Numbered from the stretch's first letter, positions 1 to 8,354 are shown. The stretch is 64,000 nucleotides of DNA from Paenibacillus sp. LHD-38 (GCF_031157315.1 NZ_JAVIFU010000017.1:1-64000); one strand, 5' to 3'. Notes: a model not told the origin generated them from the letters alone. A program made the numbers and translations.

Positions 1-45
1 CGCAACCCATTTACCAAATGACGAAAGTAGTGTATCCTTGTCCAT
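1..45 (-). CDS. Partial gene, N-terminal 15 residues
   Basis: Only the first 15 codons of a minus-strand gene are inside the window; they read MDKDTLLSSFGKWVA. A good ribosome binding site, AGGAGAT on the minus strand (51-57), lies about five bases before the ATG at 45, so this is a real start. The product cannot be named from 15 residues. The region upstream of it (to about 330) is intergenic. Confidence 0.6.
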   Translation of the reverse strand, partial: MDKDTLLSSFGKWVA

Positions 46-69
46 GCGTGATCTCCTAATTAGGGATTT

Positions 70-89
70 GGACAGGGACTACCTGTACC
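70..89. promoter_or_regulatory. Operator-like inverted repeat before the left-edge gene
   Basis: GGACAGG and CCTGTACC arms (ACAGG at 72-76, CCTGT at 82-86, five-base spacer) sit just upstream of the ribosome binding site of the left-edge gene. Two more dyads follow: AAACCTA-TGT-TAGGTTT at 173-189 and GTTGTT-TAAAG-AACAAC at 207-223. They look like regulator binding sites; the regulator is unknown. Confidence 0.3.
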
Positions 90-277
90 TCTAATTTTAG
101 GAGATTTTTTTCTGCCATGGACGCCGTAAAATTTACATTTTTAGCACAATTTAGCACAAAATAAATCACTTGAAACCTATGTTAGGTTTAATGCAACGCT
201 ACTGAGGTTGTTTAAAGAACAACTTCGTTATAAAGCTGTTTATAATGATCGGTTTCAAAATAAAAACATTCTAAGGG

Positions 278-306
278 TCCCTGGATGAGCAATCCAGGGA
301 TCTTTC
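278..306 (+). terminator. Terminator-like hairpin
   Basis: A 9-bp perfect stem (TCCCTGGAT at 278-286, ATCCAGGGA at 292-300) with a five-base loop is followed by TCTTTCGG, a poor T-run. It lies about 30 bases before a broken kinase gene and may be the leftover terminator of a lost upstream gene. Confidence 0.4.
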
Positions 307-334
307 GGTAGTTTTCCAAGATGGAGATGAGAAC

Positions 335-740
335 ATGATGAAGGAGAATGAACGGAAGTCCCAAATGGATCGAATGACCTTGAAAAATCGGATTCTCCTG
401 CTTTCTTTCTTACAATACCATTACTTCGATCCTGAACACGAAACTGCAATCCGGCATCCAAAGCAACTTGAAGCAGGTGAGGTTGTCGTTTGAAAATAGT
501 TTAAGCAACCTGAATCACGTTTCTCAACAACTTGCCTTCGAGGGAAACATAGGAAAACAGTTGGAGCTGTTCCTGACAGCGGAAAAGCCATATGATCGCA
601 GATATCTGACGGATCAGATCAAGTACCAGTTAAATCTCATTACGTTCACCAATCCCAATATAGGACTGACGTTGTATTACTTTAGTAATGACCGTTCCAT
701 TCACTTTGAGAATATGGGCGTGCTTGTCAAAAGCCAATAA
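335..740 (+). pseudogene. Frameshifted, truncated YesM-type sensor kinase remnant
   Basis: The reading frame from ATG 335 begins with a basic stretch and a hydrophobic start (MTLKNRILLLSF), as in the first transmembrane helix of YesM-type histidine kinases. It then shifts frame somewhere between about 410 and 460. The second frame (468-740) continues KQVRLSFENSLSNLNHVSQQ and a piece resembling the extracellular sensor domain of these kinases, then stops at 740. The rest of the sensor domain, HAMP, His-kinase and ATPase domains are absent; intact family members are about 580 residues. A gene fragment left by deletion and frame drift is the simplest reading. Confidence 0.6.
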
Positions 741-816
741 TAGTACATAAAATGATTCGCTTATTTGAGAAACATTCCTATTTGAGACCCGCAATAATAC
801 ATCCGAAAATTTAGGG

Positions 817-847
817 TTGCCTTAAAGCGCGCTTTAAGGACTATGAT
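817..847 (+). promoter_or_regulatory. MerR-type promoter with AdhR-like operator
   Basis: A perfect 20-bp palindrome at 820-839 has the form CTTAAAG-N4-CTTTAAG. It sits between a -35-like TTGCCT (817-822) and a -10 TATGAT (842-847) separated by 19 bp, the long spacer typical of promoters activated by MerR-family proteins. The half-site arrangement is the one I recall for Bacillus subtilis AdhR (YraB), a MerR-family regulator responding to aldehydes. The promoter drives the MerR gene starting at 904, so autoregulation is likely. Confidence 0.75.
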
Positions 848-903
848 GTAGAAGAACCTGACGAAAGCATCTGAAAACAAACTTTAAGAAGGGATCCAAG
901 AAC

Positions 904-1338
904 ATGGCATTTACTATAAAAGAAGCTTCAGAGCGATTAGGTTGTTCGGCACCTACCATTCGTTATTACGAGAAGGAGGGATTACTTCCCTACATCAAGA
1001 GAGATAAGCATGGGAATCGTCTGTTTGAACAAGATCACCTGGATTGGATCAGGCTGATGACATGTTTTCGAGCAACTGGAATGAAGATGTCTTTACTTAA
1101 GCAAATGGTCAATCTCGCATTAGATGGCGATTCCACAATTCCTCAAAGAAAATCAATTCTTAATCAGTACAAAGAGGATTTATTTAGACGTCAAAGTGAG
1201 CTTGCAGAAGCTCTTGATGCTGTGAATAACAAGCTGTCCATATATGAAGATATAGAAATGGGAAGGGCCAGTTCAGAAAGTCAACTGTTAAAACAAATCG
1301 AAAATCAGCAACACTCAACAAGCGATAGTGAGGGATAA
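904..1338 (+). CDS. MerR-family regulator, AdhR-like
   Basis: A 144-residue MerR-family transcriptional regulator. The N-terminal winged helix (FTIKEASERLGCSAPTIRYYEKEGLLP) spans residues 3-30, followed by a region with LDWIRLMTCFRATGMKM and a coiled-coil dimerisation helix at about 80-120. No cluster of cysteines at the C-terminus suggests metal sensing, so an aldehyde or electrophile sensor of the AdhR type fits better; that is inference supported by the AdhR-type operator in its own promoter. It is followed after three bases by a broken aldo/keto reductase gene, the expected type of target. RBS is AAGAAGGG about nine bases before the ATG. Confidence 0.85.
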   Translation: MAFTIKEASERLGCSAPTIRYYEKEGLLPYIKRDKHGNRLFEQDHLDWIRLMTCFRATGMKMSLLKQMVNLALDGDSTIPQRKSILNQYKEDLFRRQSELAEALDAVNNKLSIYEDIEMGRASSESQLLKQIENQQHSTSDSEG

Positions 1339-1341
1339 TAT

Positions 1342-1826
1342 ATGAAAGCAAGAAAATTAGGAAACAGTGATCTAGTCGTGTCCTCGATTGGACTGGGGAT
1401 TATGGGAATGTCTCCAGGAATGTATGGAGAAACAAATGATGAACAGTCCATTAAGACCATACACCGTGCTCTGGAATTGGGAGTTACTTTGATCGATACC
1501 GCTGATGTTTATGGAAATGGGCATAACGAGGAGTTTCTTGGAAAAGCACTCAAAGGACGCCGAGATCAGGCCATTATTGCGACTAAGTTTTCCTACACAC
1601 CTAATTGAATTGTACTCCTTCACAATTGGCCCTAGCATGGACCATAGCAAATCATGCACTACCGATTCCGGGAACCAAACGAATAAAATATTTAGAGGAA
1701 AATGCAGCCTCCGTGGATGTTGAACTAACTCCTGAGGACTTGGTTCGTATTGAAGAAGTTAGCCCTAAACATGTCGTTCATGGTACCCGATATATGAAAG
1801 AACAGATGACGCTACTTGACGGGTAG
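1342..1826 (+). pseudogene. Aldo/keto reductase with internal deletion
   Basis: Residues 1-83 match the N-terminus of aldo/keto reductases: [19 protein letters not shown], the catalytic-site [15 protein letters not shown] (Asp and Tyr of the tetrad) and IIATKF. The frame then stops at 1608. A different frame (from 1605) carries the C-terminal NADPH-binding end: CTPSQLALAW, IPGTKRIKYLEENAA and a final 30 residues. A whole enzyme is about 330 residues; about 170 in the middle, including the catalytic Lys and His regions, are missing. Internal deletion with loss of frame leaves a non-functional gene. It forms an operon with the MerR gene upstream. Confidence 0.85.
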
Positions 1827-1855
1827 AATCTAGTGGATCAAATACATTAAAGTGT

Positions 1856-1897
1856 AAATAGTGGCCCTCATCCTCGGGGAGTCACTATTTGCATTTT
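1856..1897 (+). terminator. Rho-independent terminator after merR operon
   Basis: AAATAGTG (1856-1863) pairs with CACTATTT (1883-1890); the inner GGCCCTC/CGGGGAG part adds GC pairs. GCATTTTG follows, so the T-run is short. Confidence 0.6.
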
Positions 1898-2186
1898 GAA
1901 CTAATATGAGAGATTGGTTTCTCCTGTACAAAAAAAATCCCATTATGGGCAGGATTTGAAATGAATTAAGCATGCACTGCCTCAGGTCTCTTTGACCTTG
2001 CCCCGAATAGATGGACACGAAGAAAACCTCTATAATAATTGAGGCTTGTTACGCTAACGGGGAGTTGAACAAACATGGAGTAGTTTGCTGCGGCAGCTGC
2101 TCCCTTTCTTTGTTAAGCTAACGGGCAGGATAGCGGAACAAAGCAACCATTGTTTCGTATAAATTGTTTGTGAAAGGGGGATGTAA
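1898..2186. other. Intergenic region with TAACGGG repeat pair
   Basis: No gene is supported from about 1827 to 2186. The stretch holds the merR-operon terminator, about 150 bases without clear structure, and the first TAACGGG repeat pair (2051-2129) described separately. Confidence 0.6.
2051..2129 (+). repeat. TAACGGG repeat pair flanking a hairpin, copy 1
   Basis: CGCTAACGGGGAG at 2052-2064 and AAGCTAACGGGCAGG at 2114-2128 are about 64 bp apart. Between them GGAGTAGTT and AGCTGCTCC can form a 9-bp stem with two G-T wobbles. The same layout (motif, hairpin, motif) recurs at 2849-2930 on the other side of the DUF4304 gene. Confidence 0.55.
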
Positions 2187-2780
2187 ATGAGTATTAATTA
2201 TAGTGATCTACTGAATGAGATGATTTCAAATTTATTCGAGTCTAAATTCCTAGAACTTGGCTTTAAGCGTTCAAAAAACACCTTCTCTAGAAATGTAAAC
2301 GGTATCCGACAGGTGTGCCAAATACAAAAAAGCCGAAGTAACAGCAGCATGTTTGTATCGTTCACTATTGGAGTTGGTGTCAACCATCCCGACTTTGCCA
2401 AATCACAAGGAACGATGTTGAAATTCGATCCCTTATTGATTAGCATACCAATGGCTAATCTTGTTGAAAAAGCATTACAGAAAAAAACCTACCTCAATTG
2501 GTATCGTATGGGTGATATCCCTGGGTTTGCACCTTATGGTGGCTTGTCAGAAGATACATTTGATCTGGAAGATCCATTTACGAGATATGACCGAATATGG
2601 AAAGACCCGAATAAGTTGGCTTATATAATAAATCAGGACATTAACCTGTGTATCATTCCATTTTTTGAGTCTACCGATACAGAAGCTAAAGTTGTGAAAT
2701 TTGTTGAGGCTAACCAGTACTATGACTTTTTAAGTGAGCTTGGACGGCTATTTATTGATGAAAAGTCGGATATACAATAA
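2187..2780 (+). CDS. DUF4304 domain protein
   Basis: A 197-residue soluble protein recognised as the DUF4304 family by its N-terminal pattern (a helix, then LGFKRSKNTFSRNVNGIRQVCQIQKS, then a beta strand with FVSFTIGVGV). No function is established for the family; members often sit in accessory or toxin-immunity regions, which I state as general knowledge, not as evidence here. No toxin gene is next to it. The start ATG 2187 is preceded by GAAAGGGGG. An upstream ATG at 2181 is immediately closed by TAA. The gene stands alone and is flanked on both sides by TAACGGG repeat pairs. Confidence 0.75.
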   Translation: MSINYSDLLNEMISNLFESKFLELGFKRSKNTFSRNVNGIRQVCQIQKSRSNSSMFVSFTIGVGVNHPDFAKSQGTMLKFDPLLISIPMANLVEKALQKKTYLNWYRMGDIPGFAPYGGLSEDTFDLEDPFTRYDRIWKDPNKLAYIINQDINLCIIPFFESTDTEAKVVKFVEANQYYDFLSELGRLFIDEKSDIQ

Positions 2781-2848
2781 ATAATATTGCATCCATATTG
2801 GTTGATTATTCCTTCCTTGCGGGAGGTTACTGCCTAGTTCCTTCTAGA

Positions 2849-2930
2849 ACCAACGGGGAACGATCGTTGAATAATAATGGACGAGCAGGCGCAAGGTGGC
2901 TTGCTTATTTTATTAAGATAACGGGGAGCG
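2849..2930 (+). repeat. TAACGGG repeat pair flanking a hairpin, copy 2
   Basis: ACCAACGGGGAACGA at 2849-2863 and TTAAGATAACGGGGAGCG at 2913-2930 are about 68 bp apart and bracket a hairpin (AGCAGGC / GCTTGCT, one G-T wobble). It mirrors copy 1 on the left side of the DUF4304 gene. Confidence 0.55.
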
Positions 2931-3424
2931 TTCCTATTATGAAGAAATATGAGGATTGAAAAATAAAAAGACTCCTTGGTATGATACCCTCATGGATGAT
3001 AACGACAAAAGGCCATCTGTTAAGATGGACTTAAATCGTTGACCGGAGGGTTTCTTTATGATTGAACATCCACTGGACATGGCTATTTTGGGGATATGTA
3101 CAGGATCTGGCCAGAGGGGGAGGATGCAGTCTGAGCTTTAAGATTGCAGGTGGTATCCGTTTTTCGTGTAAGCGCTTAATCTACATGACGTCTGCTCAGG
3201 TGAAAGTTGAACACTCTGAGCCAAGTCTTTGTTATGCTAATTATATTAATCAGTATCGTGATGTTAGATTGAATAATAGACACATAGAAATAAAAGCTTA
3301 AAATAGACGATGTATTTCTTCGCGAAGGAACGTCGGTAAAATATCAGTTTCATCCAAGAACAACGACATGCAACAGGTGATGCCTCACACAAGTGTACCA
3401 AGATGAAGAAGAAGGGGATATCCT
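2931..3424. other. Intergenic region before the sugar locus
   Basis: About 490 bases without a convincing gene. A 27-codon frame from ATG 3058, preceded by CCGGAGGG, and an overlapping longer frame in another register show no family resemblance. A cre-like palindrome (3167-3180) is the only clear signal. Confidence 0.5.
3167..3180. promoter_or_regulatory. cre-like palindrome upstream of the sugar locus
   Basis: TGTAAGCGCTTAAT contains the perfect palindrome TAAGCGCTTA and matches 12 of 14 positions of the CcpA operator TGWAANCGNTNWCA; the final CA is not met. It lies about 250 bp before the sensor kinase gene. Carbon-catabolite control of the locus is inferred. Confidence 0.45.
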
Positions 3425-5164
3425 ATGAAATTGCAGGCTGCCGGCAAAGCGAAATGGTTCGTTTATCAGAAAATTGTTATCGTATTTATCGTGTTTCTTG
3501 TTCCTCTCATTTCGATGAACATCTGGGTCAATTACAAGGGCATGTCTTTTTCAAAAAATACGATGCTGGATTCAGCCGAAGCGGGAGCTTCCTTTTACGC
3601 GAAGCAACTGGATAAAGAAATGTATTTTATTCGCAGTCAGCAATTGGGGTTTATTAACGGTGAAGATTTACAAAAGCTTAGCTTTAGGGGAGGAAGCCTC
3701 GGGAAATATGATGAGGTTAAACTGATTGATCAAGTGAGAGATCGATTGAGCTTTCTCATGAATTCTAGCGAATACGTGCTTAATGCAGGGGTTTATATTG
3801 CATCAATAGGTAAAACCATCTCTATTTCGAACGGTGTTACCAATACGCCAAACGATGAATATAAGCTCATTTCTACACTATTAGGAGATTCAATCAAGCC
3901 TTCCTTTTATAGAGTTGAAGATCGGATATTCTTTATCGAGACAGCGAATAATGACGGCATATGGTCGTATATTGAACTTTCCAAAGTGAAGCTGCTCGAA
4001 GAGCTGCATCAAATTAGGACCCTATACCAGGAGTCAGAGGTATTGCTTGGGAGTGAAAGTTTGGGAAGTGTATTTTCCACGACGCAACAGGATCAAGCCA
4101 TTACGGTACAGCAACAACTGGTTAAAGATCCTAATGATCAAGCTGACCATATGTCTAAAATGGAGAAAGTCAACGGCATCCGTTATTTTGTTATACACAA
4201 TTTTGTCAGCTCTTTAAATTTGTCATTAATTATGTATGTGAATCAGAACGAAATCACCAGATCACTAAGCCAGTTTTATACGCTGTATTACCTCTTGTTC
4301 AGCATTACCATTATCATTCTTTTGCTATATTCGTTCTCGGTTAATGTCATGATACATCGTCCATTGTCCAATCTGGGCAAAGCATTTCGAATGATAGAAA
4401 CAGATAATCTGAACTTAGTCATCGAATCCAAGACAAATGATGAATTTCATTATTTATTTCAAAGCTTTAATCGTATGGCACATCGATTGAACGTTTCCAT
4501 AAAGGAAAACTATGAACAAAAAATAGCGCTGCAGCATTCGGAATTAAAGCAGCTGCAATCTCAAATCAACCCCCATTTTTTATACAACAGCTTTTTTAAT
4601 ATTTATATGATGTGCAAAGTAGGGGATTCTGATAGTGCCGCGGAACTCTCCCAAAAACTTGGAAGCTATTATCAATACATCACAAGAAGCGGTGCTGATG
4701 AAGTGCTTCTTAACAAGGAGTTTCAACATGCGCTGGATTATTGCGAAATCCAATGCATTCGCTTTTCCAATCGAATTTCGTATGAATACACCGAGATTTC
4801 GGATCAATTGCATACCGTTTACGTACCAAGACTCATCATTCAGCCGATCGTCGAGAACGTATTTGATCATGCCTTTGAAGATGGTACGATGAACGGAGTT
4901 GTCTATATTGGAGCTGGCTATCAGGCTGATACAGTACGCATCACCATTGAAGACAATGGCGGTTTATTAACAGATGATAAAATAGAGCAATTGCAGGAGC
5001 AGCTTGCAGTCAGAACGAAGCAGGTTGAGAAAACGGGATTAATTAACGTGAGCAATCGGCTAAAATTAATTTATGGAGAGGGCAGCGGCTTATTCGTCTC
5101 CCGAAGCCAATACGGCGGTTTGAAAGTGGAGCTTATCATACATCTTGAAAATAAGGGGGTTTAA
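3425..5164 (+). CDS. YesM-type sensor histidine kinase
   Basis: A 579-residue membrane histidine kinase of the YesM (LytS-like His_kinase) type. A basic N-terminus leads into transmembrane helix 1 (about 14-32), followed by a roughly 250-residue extracellular sensor domain, helix 2 (about 287-307) and a HAMP domain. The kinase core carries LKQLQSQINPHFLYNSF with the phospho-acceptor His384, then the ATPase domain with IIQPIVENVFDHA and a DNGG box. It probably senses an extracellular glycan or sugar-loaded binding protein and phosphorylates the response regulator that follows two bases later. The N-box reads VENVFDHAF, where most relatives have VENAI.H, so the Ala is replaced. Confidence 0.9.
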   Translation: MKLQAAGKAKWFVYQKIVIVFIVFLVPLISMNIWVNYKGMSFSKNTMLDSAEAGASFYAKQLDKEMYFIRSQQLGFINGEDLQKLSFRGGSLGKYDEVKLIDQVRDRLSFLMNSSEYVLNAGVYIASIGKTISISNGVTNTPNDEYKLISTLLGDSIKPSFYRVEDRIFFIETANNDGIWSYIELSKVKLLEELHQIRTLYQESEVLLGSESLGSVFSTTQQDQAITVQQQLVKDPNDQADHMSKMEKVNGIRYFVIHNFVSSLNLSLIMYVNQNEITRSLSQFYTLYYLLFSITIIILLLYSFSVNVMIHRPLSNLGKAFRMIETDNLNLVIESKTNDEFHYLFQSFNRMAHRLNVSIKENYEQKIALQHSELKQLQSQINPHFLYNSFFNIYMMCKVGDSDSAAELSQKLGSYYQYITRSGADEVLLNKEFQHALDYCEIQCIRFSNRISYEYTEISDQLHTVYVPRLIIQPIVENVFDHAFEDGTMNGVVYIGAGYQADTVRITIEDNGGLLTDDKIEQLQEQLAVRTKQVEKTGLINVSNRLKLIYGEGSGLFVSRSQYGGLKVELIIHLENKGV

Positions 5165-5166
5165 TA

Positions 5167-6501
5167 ATGTACCGATTGTTAATTGTAGATGACGAGCCTG
5201 TCATTGTGAATGGCCTAGTACAGCTTTTTCAGGGAAACAAAGACTTTGAGCTGGATATATGCAAAGCATATTCCTCCGGTGAAGCGCTTGAAATAGCAAA
5301 GAAAACGAAACTGGATATCTTGATCAGCGATATTCGTATGCCTCAGAAGAATGGTCTGCAATTAGTGGATGAAATGGTATACTATTGGCCCTCATGCAGG
5401 GTTATCTTTCTTACAGGGTACAGTGAATTTGATTATGTGTACGAAGCGTTAAAGAAAAACGTAGAGAACTATATTTTGAAAACAGAAGGAATTGAGCCGA
5501 TTTTCCAAGCGGTTAAAGAGGTAATAGGTAAATTGGAAGAAGAGAAGCGTCTTAGGCTTCAGCAGGAAAAGGCGCAAAGACATATTCAAATCGCGGAGCC
5601 TTATCTAAAAAAAGAACTGATGGAAGCCATGCTGAGCGGAAAGCCGCTTCCTACTCTATTGACTCAACCCATTTATGCAGAAGTGGACTTTGGCATTGTT
5701 GTTGAGCGTCCCTCTTTCTTCCTTGTAGGGCAAGTGGATCGGCTGGATATTCATAATTTAAAGATGCTGGAAGCGGTACAACGGATTTTTGACAATCATC
5801 TGCCGGCTTCCATAGTCGCTGAGAAAACGGTTTACAATGGCAGCACACTTGTGTGGCTTCTTCAAGCGGATGAGGAATTATTGGGACGCTTTAGAGGGAC
5901 TCAACCAGATGCGGATGCGAATGAGCATGGTATAGCATCCTATATGAAAGGCATTCTTGAGCTTGTGCAGAATGAATGTGTTGAGGTGCTCGCCGCTTCG
6001 GCTTCATTCGGCATTTCTGGGAATTTGTTAGGAAAGTGGGATACGCTTCATCTCCAAGTGGAAGCCGTTTGTGCAATGATTCAGAAAAGAGCAGCATTTG
6101 GCCAAAAAATGGTTATTGTTGATTACGAAAAATCGACCGGTTGTGAATCTGATTTGAGCGGAGAGATAAAGCAAGAAGAATTCAAACAATTGCTAATTGA
6201 ACAAATTCATCAATATGTTCATAACAATCTGTCCAATGATGTGTCCCTAACGGCTATTGCAGATGAAGTGCATTTTAATCCATCCTATTTGTCCCGCTAT
6301 TACAAGCAGATCACGGGACATAATTTATTAGAGTATATTCAATCCGCGAAAATGACCGTTGCCATTGATCTAATGATGAATACATCCTTGAAATTAAATG
6401 AAATTGCAAGTAAGGCGGGTTTTGATTCGGCTTCGTACTTTACGACTTTTTTTAGAAAAATGACAGGACGTTCACCTCAAGAATATCGAAATTCACAATA
6501 G
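5167..6501 (+). CDS. YesN-type AraC-family response regulator
   Basis: A 444-residue cytoplasmic response regulator. The receiver domain (1-120) has the acidic pair DD8-9, phospho-acceptor Asp55 (ISDIRMPQKNG) and a Thr in FLTGYSEF. The usual switch Lys appears in ILKTEG. A linker of about 220 residues follows, then a C-terminal AraC double helix-turn-helix (about 345-444: SLTAIADEVHFNPSYLSRYYKQITG and the family signature IASKAGFDSASYFTTFFRKMTGRSPQEYR). It pairs with the kinase just upstream and is expected to activate the binding-protein promoter at 6537-6566. Confidence 0.92.
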   Translation: MYRLLIVDDEPVIVNGLVQLFQGNKDFELDICKAYSSGEALEIAKKTKLDILISDIRMPQKNGLQLVDEMVYYWPSCRVIFLTGYSEFDYVYEALKKNVENYILKTEGIEPIFQAVKEVIGKLEEEKRLRLQQEKAQRHIQIAEPYLKKELMEAMLSGKPLPTLLTQPIYAEVDFGIVVERPSFFLVGQVDRLDIHNLKMLEAVQRIFDNHLPASIVAEKTVYNGSTLVWLLQADEELLGRFRGTQPDADANEHGIASYMKGILELVQNECVEVLAASASFGISGNLLGKWDTLHLQVEAVCAMIQKRAAFGQKMVIVDYEKSTGCESDLSGEIKQEEFKQLLIEQIHQYVHNNLSNDVSLTAIADEVHFNPSYLSRYYKQITGHNLLEYIQSAKMTVAIDLMMNTSLKLNEIASKAGFDSASYFTTFFRKMTGRSPQEYRNSQ

Positions 6502-6536
6502 GTAAAAAAATCAAAAGCGATGTAAAAAAAGTGAAA

Positions 6537-6566
6537 TTGAAACCGCTTTCTCTCTCGAAATATAAT
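6537..6566 (+). promoter_or_regulatory. Sigma-A promoter with overlapping cre site
   Basis: TTGAAA (6537-6542) and TATAAT (6561-6566) are 18 bp apart. Overlapping the -35 is TGAAACCGCTTTCT (6538-6551), which matches 13 of 14 positions of the CcpA operator TGWAANCGNTNWCA. CcpA bound here would block polymerase, so the lipoprotein and everything downstream should be repressed when preferred sugars are present. Position and match are seen; repression is inferred. Confidence 0.75.
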
Positions 6567-6618
6567 AAGCACAGGGATCAGAGCTACTAACATTATCAAA
6601 AGGGGGAAAGTGTTCCAT

Positions 6619-8346
6619 ATGAAAAATAATAGAATGATGAAAATGCTCTTATTGTTATCGCTGTCTCTTTCAACCATTTCAGCATGCTCGACTCAAGGTG
6701 ATAACAAGGCAAATACACCAACCTCTAAATCGTCATCAGAGAACAATCAGACTGAAGTCACTCCGCCAGATCCATTCGGTAAATACCCTGAAACGGTTAC
6801 GGTTACACAAGTACTTGGATTCAATCCGCCTGAAGATCCGAGAACACCAAAAGGGATTACACCCGATCAGAATGCTTACTTCAAGGATCTCAAAGAGATG
6901 ATGAACATCGATGTGAAATATAAATGGACCGTGCCTTCCAGCCAATTTGAACAAAAGTTTTCACTCGCGATGGCATCAGGAGACCTGCCTGATATTTTAG
7001 AGCTGGACCCGAAAAATTTCGAGAAGCTGAAAAAGCAGGATATGCTCGCTGATCTTTCAGATGCTTATGAGCAATACGCATCGCCAATACTTAAGAAATA
7101 CATGGAATCTGATGGCGGTTTTGCAATGAAGACTTATAACTCAGACGGCAAACAGCTGGCGATTCCAGCTTTTGAAGATCCATTCCTATCTACTCAATTG
7201 CTTTGGATTCGGAAGGATTGGCTTAATAATTTGAACTTACAAGCACCAACAACGATCGATGAGCTGGAAAAGGTCGCAGAAGCATTTGTGAAAAATGATC
7301 CGGATAAAAATAGCAAGAATGATACTTACGGTATTTCTTTGCAGAAAACGCTGTTTTTCTGGGGATTTGATGTAAGAGGATTATTTAACGGATTCGGTGC
7401 CTACCCATCCATTGGTGATGCTCAGACAGCCTGGCTCAAAAATGGTGAAGATAAACTAATACCGGGTCTTATTCAACCTGAGGTGAAGACGGCGCTTAGT
7501 AAGCTGCAGTCTTGGTACCAAAATGGCATTCTGGATAAAGAATTTGCTTTGAAGGATGAGAACAAGGCAGTAGAAGATATTACTTCGGGCAAGGTTGGTA
7601 TTTCTTACGGAGAATGGTGGTACCCGAACTGGCCGCTTAATTTAAATATTGACAATGATCCGAAGGCTGAGTGGATTGCGGTTCAAATTCCAGGGCTAGA
7701 CGGTCCAGCAAAATCACTTGTTCCAAAAATTCGGGCTGGTAAGGTTTTCGCAGTAAACAAAAAATCGAAAAATCCAGAAGCAGCCATTAAAATGATCAAT
7801 TTCTATATCGAAATGGGCAACAAACAATATTTAGAAAAAAACAAAGCAGAGAATGGATATGTATATAACTGGTTTAATCCACGTATCTACAACCCTGCTC
7901 AAATTGAAACGATCTATACAGAAGTGAACAAGGCACTCGACGCTAAACAGACTGAAATTACGCTTGATGATGAGAATTTCAAGAATGTAGCGGATGTCTT
8001 CAAAGCAAGTACGGATTACCTTGCAGGAAATACAAAAGATGCTTCCAAAGGCGTGAATTGGGGTCAATATTATAGCCGTGCAGCAAAAGATGGCGGTTGG
8101 GGAACGACTCGTAAGATTAAAGAAAGCGGAGCGTTTGTAAACAATGAATTTTATGGCCTACCTACAAAAACACAAGTAGAGAAGGGGGCCCAGCTTGATA
8201 AACTTATGCAAGAATCCTTTACCAAAATCATTATGGGCACCTCGATTGATGAATTTGATAAGTTCGTTGCAAGCTGGAAGTCGCTAGGCGGCGATGATAT
8301 TACAGAAGAAGTCAATGCATGGTATAGCGAGCAAGCCAAAAATTAA
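6619..8346 (+). CDS. Sugar ABC transporter solute-binding lipoprotein
   Basis: A 575-residue extracellular solute-binding protein of the LplA-like type found with YesM/YesN systems. The signal peptide ends in a lipobox with lipidated Cys23 (STISAC). The mature part shows the two-lobed family features: MASGDLPDILEL near 120 and LWIRKDWLNNLNLQAPTTIDELEKVAEAF around 196. The start ATG 6619 is preceded by AGGGGGAAAG; a GTG nine bases earlier lies inside that ribosome binding site and is unlikely. It should capture an oligosaccharide and deliver it to the two permeases downstream. The ATPase is not encoded here, as is usual for this transporter class, which borrows an MsmX-type subunit. Confidence 0.9.
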   Translation: MKNNRMMKMLLLLSLSLSTISACSTQGDNKANTPTSKSSSENNQTEVTPPDPFGKYPETVTVTQVLGFNPPEDPRTPKGITPDQNAYFKDLKEMMNIDVKYKWTVPSSQFEQKFSLAMASGDLPDILELDPKNFEKLKKQDMLADLSDAYEQYASPILKKYMESDGGFAMKTYNSDGKQLAIPAFEDPFLSTQLLWIRKDWLNNLNLQAPTTIDELEKVAEAFVKNDPDKNSKNDTYGISLQKTLFFWGFDVRGLFNGFGAYPSIGDAQTAWLKNGEDKLIPGLIQPEVKTALSKLQSWYQNGILDKEFALKDENKAVEDITSGKVGISYGEWWYPNWPLNLNIDNDPKAEWIAVQIPGLDGPAKSLVPKIRAGKVFAVNKKSKNPEAAIKMINFYIEMGNKQYLEKNKAENGYVYNWFNPRIYNPAQIETIYTEVNKALDAKQTEITLDDENFKNVADVFKASTDYLAGNTKDASKGVNWGQYYSRAAKDGGWGTTRKIKESGAFVNNEFYGLPTKTQVEKGAQLDKLMQESFTKIIMGTSIDEFDKFVASWKSLGGDDITEEVNAWYSEQAKN

Positions 8347-8354
8347 ATTCTAAA

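Noticed and set aside
2187..2780. DUF4304 gene as an immunity protein of a toxin system
   Set aside because: The family does occur near toxins, but no toxin, secretion tag or polymorphic-toxin gene is adjacent in this window.
3062..3301. A 79-residue open frame and an overlapping 27-codon frame from ATG 3058
   Set aside because: No family resemblance, no helix or domain pattern; the short frame has a good CCGGAGGG site but ends after 27 codons. Possibly a decayed gene, not enough to call.
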